Source: Nocardioides mangrovicus | GTDB taxonomy: Bacteria; Actinomycetota; Actinomycetes; Propionibacteriales; Nocardioidaceae | Assembly (NCBI RefSeq): GCF_003674065.1 | Contig: NZ_RDBE01000006.1 | Span: 640,908-704,907, forward strand | Length of the DNA stretch: 64,000 nucleotides | Reading direction: 5' to 3' | Notes under the pieces: generated by a model | Told to the model about the DNA's origin: nothing | What the model saw: only the letters and a program-made list of their open reading frames with translations | Databases searched by the model: none | Shown: positions 19,385 through 28,137 of the stretch, one piece after another | Layout of the letters: every line of letters starts with the position of its first letter | Position numbering within the stretch: position 1 is the stretch's first letter | Translations under genes and position numbers: made by a program

Positions 19385-21085
19385 TCAAGTTGTGGCCGAG
19401 GCGCGGCGCTGTTTGATCCTGTTGTCCTTAGTCGTGAACGTGTGGCTGAATCCACCTGCGACAGGCGCTCGATGGACGAGTGTCGGCTCGTCGAGCAGTA
19501 CCTCATACCTCCCAAGATCGATCACCTGATCGTCGATCGTGACCTCCCAGGGCAGTGAGACCGCAACCGAGTCCTCAACTTCGATCTCGGAGTCGAGGTC
19601 GAACGTAAGTGCCTGCCCTTCTGGGATCGTTGCTGTCAACTCACGACCCTGCAGCATGGCCGCTGCGAAGCGCCACGCCTGAAACTGACCCGGGTCGACC
19701 TTCGGGAAGTCCGGCACGCGAATGACAGTGCCGACGTGGTCCTGGATCACGTTCAGCACCTCGAGGATGCGACGCACAGCCGCCAGTCCGCCCACCTGTT
19801 CCTGGTCCCATCCGAAGTCTGTGTGCTCGTCGACGACGCCTCGGCCCGGGGCGGTATGCCGCGAGCTAATCCGGATCCGGTTCGGCGACTTCAGCTCGGT
19901 CAGAAACTGGATGCCGGGCACCGCCACCCGGACTGGTAGGCCAGTGATGTCGCCGCTGCGAATGTGGCGCGACTCCGTTTGCTGGGTCAGGTTCCATCGT
20001 TCCTCGAGCTCGAAGATTCCGTTGACCTCGCGGAGCACGACCCGGATTCCGCTGCCGTCGAGCCCTTGGCTTCGCTCGGTGCGGTCCATGTCGACGGACG
20101 CGAGGACCGTGTCGTCCGGACCGAGAATGTCGAGGTGCATCGCGGGATTGTCACCGAGATCCGTGTTGATCGCTGTCCCGATTTGTACCGTTGCGCTCGT
20201 CAGCTCGCCGCCGAGACCAGCCGGCGCGGTCAGCTCGCCGGTGAACGCATCCTCGGCGTGGACCGGCGCCCCGTACTCGTAGAACTCCTGTATCGCCTTC
20301 GCGAGCTCCGTGCCGGGCTCGGCCTCGAAGCGCCCGTTGATCGTGATTGGCTCTACGTCCGCGGAAGCGACGCACCGGGCGATCACGTCGACAGTGATCC
20401 ACCTGCCGCCGTCTCGGGTCCCCTGTGCCGTATGCAGCACAAGGCCGGGTCGATCCGCCGGCGGTGTCGGCAGCGGACCCTCACCGAACCGGAACTCGAA
20501 CCGGTAATGCGGGTCGTGGTCGAGCACGCCGAGCGCACGCTGCACCCGTTCGGTCACTTCCTGCGTCGACGTCGCGGTCCCGACGTTGTCGAGACCCATC
20601 AGGGTCAGCACCTCCGCTTGCGCTTCCCGGATCCGGGTCGCGCCGCCTTTGAGGTAGTAATCCACCACGTCCGGGAACTTCGCAGCGAGCTGCTCGACGA
20701 ACCCGAGGCCACGCCACGTCGCAGACACACCCGAGTCCTTCGCGAGGTCCTGCAGCCACAGTTCAGCTTCCGGGGACGGGTCCAACGGCATCACCAAATG
20801 CCACTCCTCAACCCGCAGATCGTCCCAACGCGGATCGGACCGCAGCGTGTCCCACGAATCCTTCACCGACGCCTTCTGGCTCGTACTGAAGCCGTCCGTG
20901 TAACGCTTCACCTGGTACACCACGTCGCCTCCGGTCGGGCCGGCACCGCGGTCCAAGATGTCGACACCACCGTCGCCACGCGACGGCGTGATCCGGGTCG
21001 ACCCCATGCGCTCACGGTTCACAAACATGGCCACGAGTGCCTCAACCTGGCCAGGCTCCAGACGCGTCCACTCGATCAGCGACAT
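19385..21085 (-). CDS. Mrr-like PD-(D/E)XK restriction endonuclease-domain protein
   Basis: 566 aa from the ATG at 21085 (GTG at 21091 also possible). The N-terminal ~170 residues carry the Mrr/restriction-endonuclease core: helix E15, then GDGGVDIL (D38, D42) and VVYQVKRY (Q58, K60), i.e. D-x3-D...QxK, followed by WHLVMPLDPSPEAELWLQDLA. The remaining ~400 residues are beta-rich (for example WITVDVIARCVASADVEPI, LDGSGIRVVLREVNGIFELEERW) and match no family I know; they may form a target-recognition or sensor module. No methyltransferase partner is near, so it would be a modification-dependent (type IV) or otherwise controlled nuclease. Defence role inferred. Confidence 0.8.
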   Translation of the reverse strand: MSLIEWTRLEPGQVEALVAMFVNRERMGSTRITPSRGDGGVDILDRGAGPTGGDVVYQVKRYTDGFSTSQKASVKDSWDTLRSDPRWDDLRVEEWHLVMPLDPSPEAELWLQDLAKDSGVSATWRGLGFVEQLAAKFPDVVDYYLKGGATRIREAQAEVLTLMGLDNVGTATSTQEVTERVQRALGVLDHDPHYRFEFRFGEGPLPTPPADRPGLVLHTAQGTRDGGRWITVDVIARCVASADVEPITINGRFEAEPGTELAKAIQEFYEYGAPVHAEDAFTGELTAPAGLGGELTSATVQIGTAINTDLGDNPAMHLDILGPDDTVLASVDMDRTERSQGLDGSGIRVVLREVNGIFELEERWNLTQQTESRHIRSGDITGLPVRVAVPGIQFLTELKSPNRIRISSRHTAPGRGVVDEHTDFGWDQEQVGGLAAVRRILEVLNVIQDHVGTVIRVPDFPKVDPGQFQAWRFAAAMLQGRELTATIPEGQALTFDLDSEIEVEDSVAVSLPWEVTIDDQVIDLGRYEVLLDEPTLVHRAPVAGGFSHTFTTKDNRIKQRRASATT

Positions 21086-21512
21086 GACCACAGTGTCTCA
21101 GCACCCCTGGACACCTAGCTGACACGCGCAAGCCGGACGCGTGAGCCGGACGCGTGAGCCGGACGCACCTACCCTCGAGAAACCAGGTCGTGGATAGTCC
21201 AATCTATTGGCTGCGGGAGCCACGATGCCCCTGGTTGGTGGCGGCCAGGATCACGACTAGACGCGGCGGAATGGCGCTGGTCGTGGAGGGTGCTGCACGC
21301 GCGAGGAGCAACGGCGACCCGCGCAAAGTCGCTAGACGCCCCAAACTTCCACTAGCGATTGGGCGAATACACACGGAACTACCGCGTCCTCCCTAGTGTG
21401 GCGTAGGGCTGCTTCCGGAGCGGATACTCCGGTGGGTACATAGACCCCCCGGGCCGAAGAAGGCTGGCGGTCATTCACTTTGATCTTTTCGGGGTTTGAG
21501 GATGGAAGGACT
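21086..21512. other. Intergenic region between divergent island genes
   Basis: About 430 bp without a credible gene. It holds the promoters of the divergent restriction-enzyme and helicase-pair genes, a 13-bp tandem repeat (21131-21169), and a GGAAGGA Shine-Dalgarno-like stretch at its right end. I could not place a -35/-10 pair with confidence. Confidence 0.6.
21131..21169. repeat. Three tandem 13-bp repeats
   Basis: AGCCGGACGCGTG is repeated exactly twice (21131-21143, 21144-21156), and a third copy diverges only in its last three bases (21157-21169). It lies 46-84 bp upstream of the restriction-enzyme start, a position suited to regulator binding. Confidence 0.8.
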
Positions 21513-22394
21513 GTGAACAGCGTGCAGCAGGTGGCGGTGGGAGCTCCACTGTTCCCGGAATGGTTCGACCTACAGCCAAGCAGTCCCATTCGTCAGGGCG
21601 ACGTCCTACAAGCAATCGCAACTGATTGCGACCGCTGGCGCCAAACGTTGGTGATCCTCACTGCGGACTGCGATCTCGCGCATGCAAAGCACGGAGGCGC
21701 GCTCACTTGTGTGCCCTTGCTCGAAGCTCCGGACTACCTATTGTCGTTCCGGGCGGAACGACTTCGCGACGGACTAGTCACACGGCTAGTGGCCAAGCTC
21801 CTCAAGGTTTACCGCTCAGAGGCGCGAGATGGAGCAGTTCAAATTTCAGAAGAGCGAATGCGTTCCTGGCTCGCGGAAGAAGCCGATACGCGGGCTCTGT
21901 CCGCAGCGCTCAAACTGGCAGGTGCATCCGCAGAGCGATTCAACTCGATAGCCCTCTGTGCGGGAGCCCTTTTGAGTGAAGAACCATCCTCGATAAGACA
22001 GGCGGTTTGGTCGCTCGCGGCCGCCAAACTGGAATTGGGCGATGTACCTACAGACGACCGCGCACGCCAAGCTGTGGCCAGTGACTTCGCTTCGTGCTTA
22101 CGAGAACTACCAGGAGACGCGCTTTTTCTGAACGAGGTTTCGCCGGCGCACGTGAGTGGCTACGTGGCATACCTCCGGCGCGTAATTGAGCTGGACGACA
22201 CGGTAGTCGCTTTGACTGCATCGCGGCTTCCCGGGGACGCTGAGTACGTCCGAGTTAGCCGATTGCGATCGCCATACATCTATGCACTGACCCAACGCTT
22301 CGCAAGTGTGTTTTCGGCAATTGGCCTGCCAGAGGAATACGAAAAGGCCCACGATGCCAATGCTGAGCGAGTTCGTTCTTTGGAGGGAATCTGA
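21513..22394 (+). CDS. Uncharacterised protein coupled to UvrD-like helicase
   Basis: 293 aa from the GTG at 21513 (a GTG at 21522 is nearly as good; GGAAGGA lies at 21504-21510). The N-terminal part has SSPIRQGDVLQAIATDCD, then LVILTADCDLAHAKHGGAL, a D-C-D-L motif seen in small island proteins that I recall having SHDCDI/QTCDI-type motifs, of unknown function. The rest is helical, and the C-terminus (VRVSRLRSPYIYALTQRFASVF) has the feel of a conserved closing motif. The stop overlaps the helicase ATG (TGATG), preceded by GGAGGG, so the two proteins are produced together and probably act together. Function not known. Confidence 0.75.
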   Translation: MNSVQQVAVGAPLFPEWFDLQPSSPIRQGDVLQAIATDCDRWRQTLVILTADCDLAHAKHGGALTCVPLLEAPDYLLSFRAERLRDGLVTRLVAKLLKVYRSEARDGAVQISEERMRSWLAEEADTRALSAALKLAGASAERFNSIALCAGALLSEEPSSIRQAVWSLAAAKLELGDVPTDDRARQAVASDFASCLRELPGDALFLNEVSPAHVSGYVAYLRRVIELDDTVVALTASRLPGDAEYVRVSRLRSPYIYALTQRFASVFSAIGLPEEYEKAHDANAERVRSLEGI

Positions 22395-24622
22395 TGAAGT
22401 CTGCCGCAGTTCTTACCAAGCGGTCGCTCGAACGAGTGGCCGCGGGGGCGACGATGAACTTCGCCGGCTCGGACCTCTTTGAAGTCAATCGCGAGCTCGA
22501 CGGCGTGAGGGTTCGCGCGGTCTACAGTCGCGAAGACAGCGAAGATGAGATCCTCATCGCCCTCATGGCCGAAAGGGAAAGGGGCTTTCTTCCCGAGACT
22601 TTGCGGGCAAATCAAGACGCCGCCTTCCATCGGATTCTGAATTTTGCCCAGCGAGCGGAAAATTATCCGATCAACCTCCCAAGAGGGTGGCGCCAGTACA
22701 AGCACGACAACCTGATGGCCTTCTTTGCGTTACCTGAAGCCATCGGACGATCTGATCGATGGATCGCAGAGGTGAATGCTGATCAGCGCGGCGACGTTGC
22801 TTTTTGGGAACTGACGTCATCGCAGGATAAGGAGTCGTTGGAAGCGTATTCGCCCGACGCTGCTCGATTCATAACCGCTCGTGAAGCGTGGCACGCTTGG
22901 CGCAGTGAGGCTCTTGCTGCCCTAGGCCAGGAGACTGCGACATCGTTGGGGATTGACGTCTCTCTCGAACCCGCTCTTCAGGCACAAAGCATCACTAAGG
23001 CGCGCACATACAGTCAATGGCTGCCCGACCTCACCACTCCGCAGCGAGAGTTCGTTGAAGCTCCGACGGACAGCTCGATACGTTTGCGAGGACCCGCAGG
23101 CTCCGGGAAGACCCTGACGCTCTGCCTCAAAGCCGTTCGTGAAGCAACGAAAGCTCGCTCGGAAGGCCGCAGTATCCGCGTTCTCTTTGTGACGCATAGT
23201 TGGTCGCTTGCCGGCGAGGTTGACCAGCTCCTCACAGTGATAAGCGAGCATGGTCGGCTCGACGAGATCAACGTCCTGCCGCTTGTCGCTGTTGCGCAGG
23301 AAACTCTGCCGGCCGGAATGATCCCCGGCGATCTCGAGCTGATTGGTGATGACAGCCTCACAGGAAAGATGACGCAGCTCGCCGAGATTGAAGACGTGAT
23401 TTCCGAGTTCCGTTCGGGCGACTGGATCACGTATCGCGGACGGTGTGGTTCCAACTTTCGTGAGCGTCTCGAAAGCGATGATCAAGACGTTCTTCGTGGG
23501 CTCGCCTGGGATTGCCTCATCGAGTTTGGCTGCGTCCTAGGCGCTGATGGAATCTTTCCAGCGGTCAACGCCGAGAGCCGCTATCTACGCGTTCCGCGTG
23601 CGCCGTGGATGATGCGACTCGACGAGATCGGCGACAAACGCGCGGTCTACGGGATGTACTCCATGTACTACCGATCGCTTCAGGAGCGAAAACTGTTGAC
23701 CTCGGATCAGTTGTTGAATGACTTCTTGAACTATCTCGAGGGCTTCACCTGGAACCACCGAAGACTTCAGGATGGCTACGACTTGGTCTTCGTCGACGAG
23801 TTCCACCTCTTTAACACCCTAGAGCGGCACTCGTTGCGCTACTTAAGTCGCGACGTGGACTCATACCCACGCATCTTCATGGCGATGGACCCGCGACAGT
23901 CGCCATGGGACGTGTACTTCGAGGGCGAGAACGCAGAGAGCACTAGTCGGCTAGGGCCGCCTGATGACGACAACGAGGTCAAGACGGTCGACATTCCAAC
24001 CGTCCACCGTTCGTCACCGCAGATATTGGATCTCATCAAACACGTTCACCTAGACTGGGCAAATCTAAACCTCGATGAAGACTGGCAGTATTCGATCTCT
24101 GCTGTCGAGTCGCTCGCCAGCCCCGGTCCGAAACCGGCTCTCTTCCTTTCCGACTCGTTCGCGGATGAGGAAACTGCTATCGCCAAGGCCCTGAGCGAGA
24201 CTTATTCGCAGGGTCACACAGGCGCGCGCATCGCCCTAGCGATCCTTGACGAAGACTCAATGTCGCGTTATCGGCCGCTGATCGAACGCATCGGGAAGTC
24301 CGGCACCTACAGGGTGATCCCAATCACCAGTCGCGAGTCAACCGGAGTTCTGCAGTACAACCACCGCGGCATAGTGATCGGTCCGGCCGAATATCTCGCC
24401 GGCCTTCAGTTCGACACCGTCCTGGTTGCAGGCCTACCGCAGATCTCCGTCAACGTTCCGAATCAGGGTGTTCGGCGTCGCGGCGCATTGTCTCTGCTTT
24501 ACCTGGCAATCTCCCGAGCTTCCCGGGAGGTGCGTCTGTTCTCGTCGGAGGACTATGCAGGCCTTCCGGAGGTGCTCGCTCGGGCGCGAGACGAAGGAGT
24601 CCTGGGCGTTTTCCGAGTTTGA
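22394..24622 (+). CDS. UvrD/Rep-like superfamily 1 helicase with novel N-terminal region
   Basis: 742 aa. Residues 1-~210 do not match anything I know. The helicase core follows: Q-motif LTTPQREFV (~215); Walker A GPAGSGKT (233-240); motif Ia VLFVTHSW; Walker B LVFVDEFH (D468, E469; DEFH instead of the usual DExQ); motif III FMAMDPRQSPWD; motif V region around GLQFDTVLVAG; and motif VI YLAISRA (~703-709). All ATPase motifs look intact, so it should be an active DNA translocase or helicase. It is coupled to the unknown upstream gene and sits in an island with a restriction-type nuclease. A two-gene defence module is plausible but unproven. Confidence 0.85.
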   Translation: MKSAAVLTKRSLERVAAGATMNFAGSDLFEVNRELDGVRVRAVYSREDSEDEILIALMAERERGFLPETLRANQDAAFHRILNFAQRAENYPINLPRGWRQYKHDNLMAFFALPEAIGRSDRWIAEVNADQRGDVAFWELTSSQDKESLEAYSPDAARFITAREAWHAWRSEALAALGQETATSLGIDVSLEPALQAQSITKARTYSQWLPDLTTPQREFVEAPTDSSIRLRGPAGSGKTLTLCLKAVREATKARSEGRSIRVLFVTHSWSLAGEVDQLLTVISEHGRLDEINVLPLVAVAQETLPAGMIPGDLELIGDDSLTGKMTQLAEIEDVISEFRSGDWITYRGRCGSNFRERLESDDQDVLRGLAWDCLIEFGCVLGADGIFPAVNAESRYLRVPRAPWMMRLDEIGDKRAVYGMYSMYYRSLQERKLLTSDQLLNDFLNYLEGFTWNHRRLQDGYDLVFVDEFHLFNTLERHSLRYLSRDVDSYPRIFMAMDPRQSPWDVYFEGENAESTSRLGPPDDDNEVKTVDIPTVHRSSPQILDLIKHVHLDWANLNLDEDWQYSISAVESLASPGPKPALFLSDSFADEETAIAKALSETYSQGHTGARIALAILDEDSMSRYRPLIERIGKSGTYRVIPITSRESTGVLQYNHRGIVIGPAEYLAGLQFDTVLVAGLPQISVNVPNQGVRRRGALSLLYLAISRASREVRLFSSEDYAGLPEVLARARDEGVLGVFRV

Positions 24623-24755
24623 ACGAATACGACCCCCCTGCTGTGTCCCGTCCGCTCCGACGCTGGAGAGACCACAGCGCCCGCTCCTCCGTGCGTCCTT
24701 CTGGGCGGAATGATTGACATAGTCGCAGACCCACCGGACAAAGGTGGTGAGCCCC

Positions 24756-25274
24756 TCACCCCGCCCCCGCCACGAACCGCTCCACCTGATCGACCTCGGC
24801 CCGGGTCAGCCCGGTCTCGAGGGCCGGCGCGATGCCGAGCACGTCGCCGCGCTGCTCCACCCAGGCCAGGGCGTCGGGGTCGTGGCGCAGGTCGTCGTCG
24901 AGCCAGACGGCCGGGACGCCGTCGGGCAGGTGCTGGGCGATGGCCTCGAGCTTCCACCACGGGCCGTCCGCGAGACCGCCCCAGCTGCGGCCACCGATGT
25001 GGTGCTCGACCGGCCCGAGCACGGGCCAGTCGCGGCCGTCGATGCCCAGTGCGGGGCACAGCGCGCCGGGGGCGTCCGCGCCCCAGGTGGTGAGCCAGTG
25101 CATCGCGGTGTCCTCGCGCGCGGCCAGCGCGTTGAGCCGCACGACCAGCTCCGGCGACCACTGGATGCGGTAGCCCCGCACCACGACGCTCTCGTAGGAC
25201 TCCCAGCCGGAGTCCGAGGTGGGCGCGAGGGCGTTGAGCACCCCGTCGACGTCGACGTAGAGGTGGACGGCCAC
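24756..25274 (-). CDS. HAD-like protein (Swiss Army Knife RNA repair-type HAD domain)
   Basis: 172 aa. The N-terminal LYVDVDGVLNAL gives the DxD nucleophile/acid pair of HAD phosphatases. The middle WLTTWGADAPGAL contains the motif II Thr, and VPAVWLDDDLRHD the metal-binding acidic motif. Actinobacterial proteins of this length with DVDGVLN and TWG...W are assigned to the HAD domain found in RNA-repair proteins (recall). Its neighbour is a 2'-5' RNA ligase-like gene, which also fits RNA end processing. Substrate unknown. Confidence 0.8.
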   Translation of the reverse strand: MAVHLYVDVDGVLNALAPTSDSGWESYESVVVRGYRIQWSPELVVRLNALAAREDTAMHWLTTWGADAPGALCPALGIDGRDWPVLGPVEHHIGGRSWGGLADGPWWKLEAIAQHLPDGVPAVWLDDDLRHDPDALAWVEQRGDVLGIAPALETGLTRAEVDQVERFVAGAG

Positions 25275-25287
25275 CTGGTTCGGCGAC

Positions 25288-25800
25288 CTAGGCGCTGAGC
25301 GGGAAGGCCTGCTGTGGCACCCAGCCCGGCTGGTCGTCGTAGGTGTAGAGCCAGAAGCCCTTCACGGTGAAGGCGGCCTCGAACCCGGCCAGGTCGTCGA
25401 AGGCCCGGTCCAGCGAGGGTTCGGGCAGCTCGTGGGCGACGGTGACGTGCGGGTGGTAGGGGAAGTCGACGTCGACGTCGAGCGGGCCCGTACGCACCGC
25501 GTCGGCCAGCAGCTCGCACTCGGAGATGCCGGTGACCAGGTTGACGAAGACGACCGGCGAGAGCGGCCGGAAGGTGCCGGTGCCGCGCAGCCGGATCTCG
25601 AACCGGTGGTGCTCCGCGGCGACGGCTCTCAGGTGCTCCACGACGCCGCCCAGCTCGTCGTCGTCGATCTTGGTCGGCGGCACGAGCGTGATGTGGGTGG
25701 GGATGCCGCTGGCGTCGCGGTCGCCCAGGCCGACCCGGTAGTCCTGCAGGTCGGTGCCGGCGGGGTCGGGCACGGCGATCGACACTCCGATGAGCATCAT
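25288..25800 (-). CDS. 2'-5' RNA ligase family / 2H phosphoesterase
   Basis: 170 aa. The two H-x-T/S-x motifs of the 2H fold are visible: HITL at residues ~38-41 and HVTV at ~126-129. Two adjacent ATG codons (25800 and 25797); the first overlaps the trpS stop as ATGA, so it is translated with trpS. Family members hydrolyse 2',3'-cyclic phosphates or ligate RNA ends in vitro. With the HAD-like gene 13 bp downstream, it forms a candidate RNA-processing pair behind a tRNA synthetase. Confidence 0.85.
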   Translation of the reverse strand: MMLIGVSIAVPDPAGTDLQDYRVGLGDRDASGIPTHITLVPPTKIDDDELGGVVEHLRAVAAEHHRFEIRLRGTGTFRPLSPVVFVNLVTGISECELLADAVRTGPLDVDVDFPYHPHVTVAHELPEPSLDRAFDDLAGFEAAFTVKGFWLYTYDDQPGWVPQQAFPLSA

Positions 25801-26831
25801 GCGTCGAATGTAGGCGAGGGGCTCAGGAAACCGACACGTTCGTACACCTGGGCCAGGGTCGTGTCGGCGACGGCGGCCGCCCGCTCCGCGCCGTCGCGCA
25901 GGATGGCGTCGAGCGCGGTGCGGTCCTCCAGGAGCTCCAGCGTGCGATCGCGGAACGGGGTCACGAACTCCACCACCACCTCGGCCAGCTCGCCCTTGAG
26001 ATCGCCGTAGCCGCGACCCTCGAAGGAGGCGGCGATCTCCTCGACGCCGCGCCCGGTCAGGGCGGCGAAGATGGTGAGCAGGTTCGAGACCCCGGGCTTG
26101 GTCTCGGGGTCGTAGGCCACCACCGCGTCGGAGTCGGTGACCGCCGAGCGCACCTTCTTGGCCGACCGGGCGGGCTCGTCGAGCATCTCGATGATGCCCG
26201 CGGGCGAGGAGCTGGACTTCGACATCTTCCGCGTCGGGTCGGCCAGGTCCGCGATCTTCGCGGTCTCCTTGAGGATGTAGGGCTCGGGCAGCCGGAAGGT
26301 CTTGGCGTAGCGGTGGTTGAAGCGCTGCGCGAGGTCGCGGGTGAGCTCGAGGTGCTGGCGCTGGTCCTCCCCCACCGGCACGTACTGCGGCCGGTAGAGC
26401 AGGATGTCGGCGGCCTGCAGGATCGGGTAGGTGAAGAGGCCCACCGACGCGGCGCCCTCGCCCTCCTTGGCCGACTTGTCCTTGAACTGGGTCATCCGCC
26501 GTGCCTCGCCGAAGCCGGCGAGGCACTGCAGCACCCACGCCAGCTGGGTGTGGGCCAGCACGTGCGACTGCACGAACAACGTCGTGCGCGCCGGGTCGAG
26601 GCCGGCCGCGATCAGCTGCGCGGCCGAGATCCGGGTGCGCTCGGCCAGCAGCTTCGGGTCGTGCTGCATCGTGATGGCGTGCAGGTCGGCGACGAAGATG
26701 AAGGCGTCGTGGGTCTCCTGCAGGCTCACGTACTGCCGCACGGCGCCGAGGTAGTTGCCGAAGTGGAAGGAGTCGGCGGTCGGCTGGATGCCGGAGAGCA
26801 CGCGGGGGCGTGCCGGGGGTGAGGTCGGCAT
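25797..26831 (-). CDS. trpS: Tryptophanyl-tRNA synthetase
   Basis: 344 aa, class I synthetase that charges tRNA-Trp in the cytoplasm. Signature HIGH-like element SFHFGNYLG near residue 22 and KMSKS loop [10 protein letters not shown] near 200, with the TrpRS-typical [25 protein letters not shown] region. The ATG at 26831 is the first in-frame ATG before the conserved [16 protein letters not shown] start. It is followed by a 4-bp overlap with the RNA-ligase-like gene. Confidence 0.96.
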   Translation of the reverse strand: MPTSPPARPRVLSGIQPTADSFHFGNYLGAVRQYVSLQETHDAFIFVADLHAITMQHDPKLLAERTRISAAQLIAAGLDPARTTLFVQSHVLAHTQLAWVLQCLAGFGEARRMTQFKDKSAKEGEGAASVGLFTYPILQAADILLYRPQYVPVGEDQRQHLELTRDLAQRFNHRYAKTFRLPEPYILKETAKIADLADPTRKMSKSSSSPAGIIEMLDEPARSAKKVRSAVTDSDAVVAYDPETKPGVSNLLTIFAALTGRGVEEIAASFEGRGYGDLKGELAEVVVEFVTPFRDRTLELLEDRTALDAILRDGAERAAAVADTTLAQVYERVGFLSPSPTFDA

Positions 26832-26854
26832 GCGGTCGATTCTGGCAGCCGCCG

Positions 26855-28081
26855 TTACCGCCGCGTACGCCGGTGCAGGGCGGCCGAGGCCAGGAGCACC
26901 ACCAGCCCGAGCAGCGAGAGCCCGACGCCCACGTAGGCCGGAGCCGTGTAGCCCAGGCCCGCCGAGATGACGATGCCGCCCAGCCAGGCGCCGAGCGCGT
27001 TGGCCAGGTTGAGCGAGGCGTGGTTCATGGCCGCGCCCAGCGTCTGCGCGTCGCCGGCCACCTGCATCAGCCGCAGCTGCAGGTTGACCACCAGCACCGA
27101 GCTGGAGACCGAGACCAAGAACGGGGTCACGATCGCCCACCAGCCCAGGTGGATCCCGGCGCCGAAGAGGAGCAGGGAGAGCGCGGTGGTGACCGAGCCG
27201 AGGAACAGCGAGCGGAAGACCGACCAGTCGGCCAGGTGGCCGCCCAGCCAGGTGCCGACCGTCATGCCCAGCCCGAAGGAGAGCAGGAACCACGGCACCG
27301 CGGACTCGTGGAGGCCGCCGACGCCGGTGATGGTCGGCGCGACGTAGGAGTACATGGCGAACATGCCGCCGAAGCCGATCGCGCCGGTGAGCAGCGTCAG
27401 CCAGACCTGCGGGCTGGTGAAGGCGCTGAGCTCGCGACGCCCGGTGGCCTCGGGGTCGCCCGGCGCCGAGGGGACGAACGCCCACACCATCGCGATCGTG
27501 ACCGCACCGAGCGCGGTGACGGTCCAGTACGCCGAGCGCCAGCCCAGGTGCTGGCCCAGCCAGGTGGCGGCCGGCACGCCCAGGATATTGGCCACCGCCA
27601 GACCGAGCATCACGCGGCTCACGGCGCGGCCGCGGCGCTCGAGCGTGGCCAGCGAGGCCGCGACCAGCGAGGCGACGCCGAAGTAGGCCCCGTGCGGCAG
27701 CCCGGCCAGGAACCGCGCGGCCAGCAGCAGGTGGTAGCTGCCGGCCACCGCGGTGGCGGCGTTGAAGACCGCGAACCAGCCCATTAGCGCGATCAGCAGA
27801 CCGCGACGGGGCAGCCGGGCGCCGAGGAACGCGAACGTCGGGGCGCCCACCACCACGCCGACGGCGTAGACGGAGATGGCGTGACCGGCCACCGGGATGG
27901 AGACGTCGACGCCGCGCGCCACCTGCGGCAGCAGGCCCATGGTGACGAACTCGGTGGTGCCGATGGCGAAGCCGCCCGCGGCCAGGGCCAGCAGCGCCAG
28001 CCCGAAGTGACTCGCGCGGACCTGGGGCCGGGTGCGGGCAGGCGTCTCCAGGGTCGTGGTCACATCAGGCGGAAACGACAT
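26855..28081 (-). CDS. MFS transporter, DHA1/AraJ-like efflux family
   Basis: 408 aa with 12 hydrophobic segments. The first helix region [27 protein letters not shown] is characteristic of the AraJ/YdhP/NepI-type DHA1 family; the loop 2-3 motif [14 protein letters not shown] is also present. The ATG at 28081 was chosen over a GTG at 28090. It likely exports a sugar, nucleoside or drug-like molecule by proton antiport; substrate unknown. It lies 23 bp upstream of trpS on the same strand. Confidence 0.88.
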   Translation of the reverse strand: MSFPPDVTTTLETPARTRPQVRASHFGLALLALAAGGFAIGTTEFVTMGLLPQVARGVDVSIPVAGHAISVYAVGVVVGAPTFAFLGARLPRRGLLIALMGWFAVFNAATAVAGSYHLLLAARFLAGLPHGAYFGVASLVAASLATLERRGRAVSRVMLGLAVANILGVPAATWLGQHLGWRSAYWTVTALGAVTIAMVWAFVPSAPGDPEATGRRELSAFTSPQVWLTLLTGAIGFGGMFAMYSYVAPTITGVGGLHESAVPWFLLSFGLGMTVGTWLGGHLADWSVFRSLFLGSVTTALSLLLFGAGIHLGWWAIVTPFLVSVSSSVLVVNLQLRLMQVAGDAQTLGAAMNHASLNLANALGAWLGGIVISAGLGYTAPAYVGVGLSLLGLVVLLASAALHRRTRR

Positions 28082-28137
28082 CACGACCACGCTATTCCCG
28101 TTGGCGTGCAGCCCGCTGCGTTGGCAGGGTCACACCC

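Noticed and set aside
22394..24622. Assignment of the island helicase as a second PcrA/UvrD repair enzyme
   Set aside because: The first ~210 residues are unrelated, Walker B is DEFH, and it is coupled to an unknown gene in a low-GC island; the true PcrA is at 57610-60069.
17260..24755. Integrated prophage or integrative element
   Set aside because: No integrase, phage structural gene, tRNA border or flanking direct repeat could be found; accessory island is the safer description.
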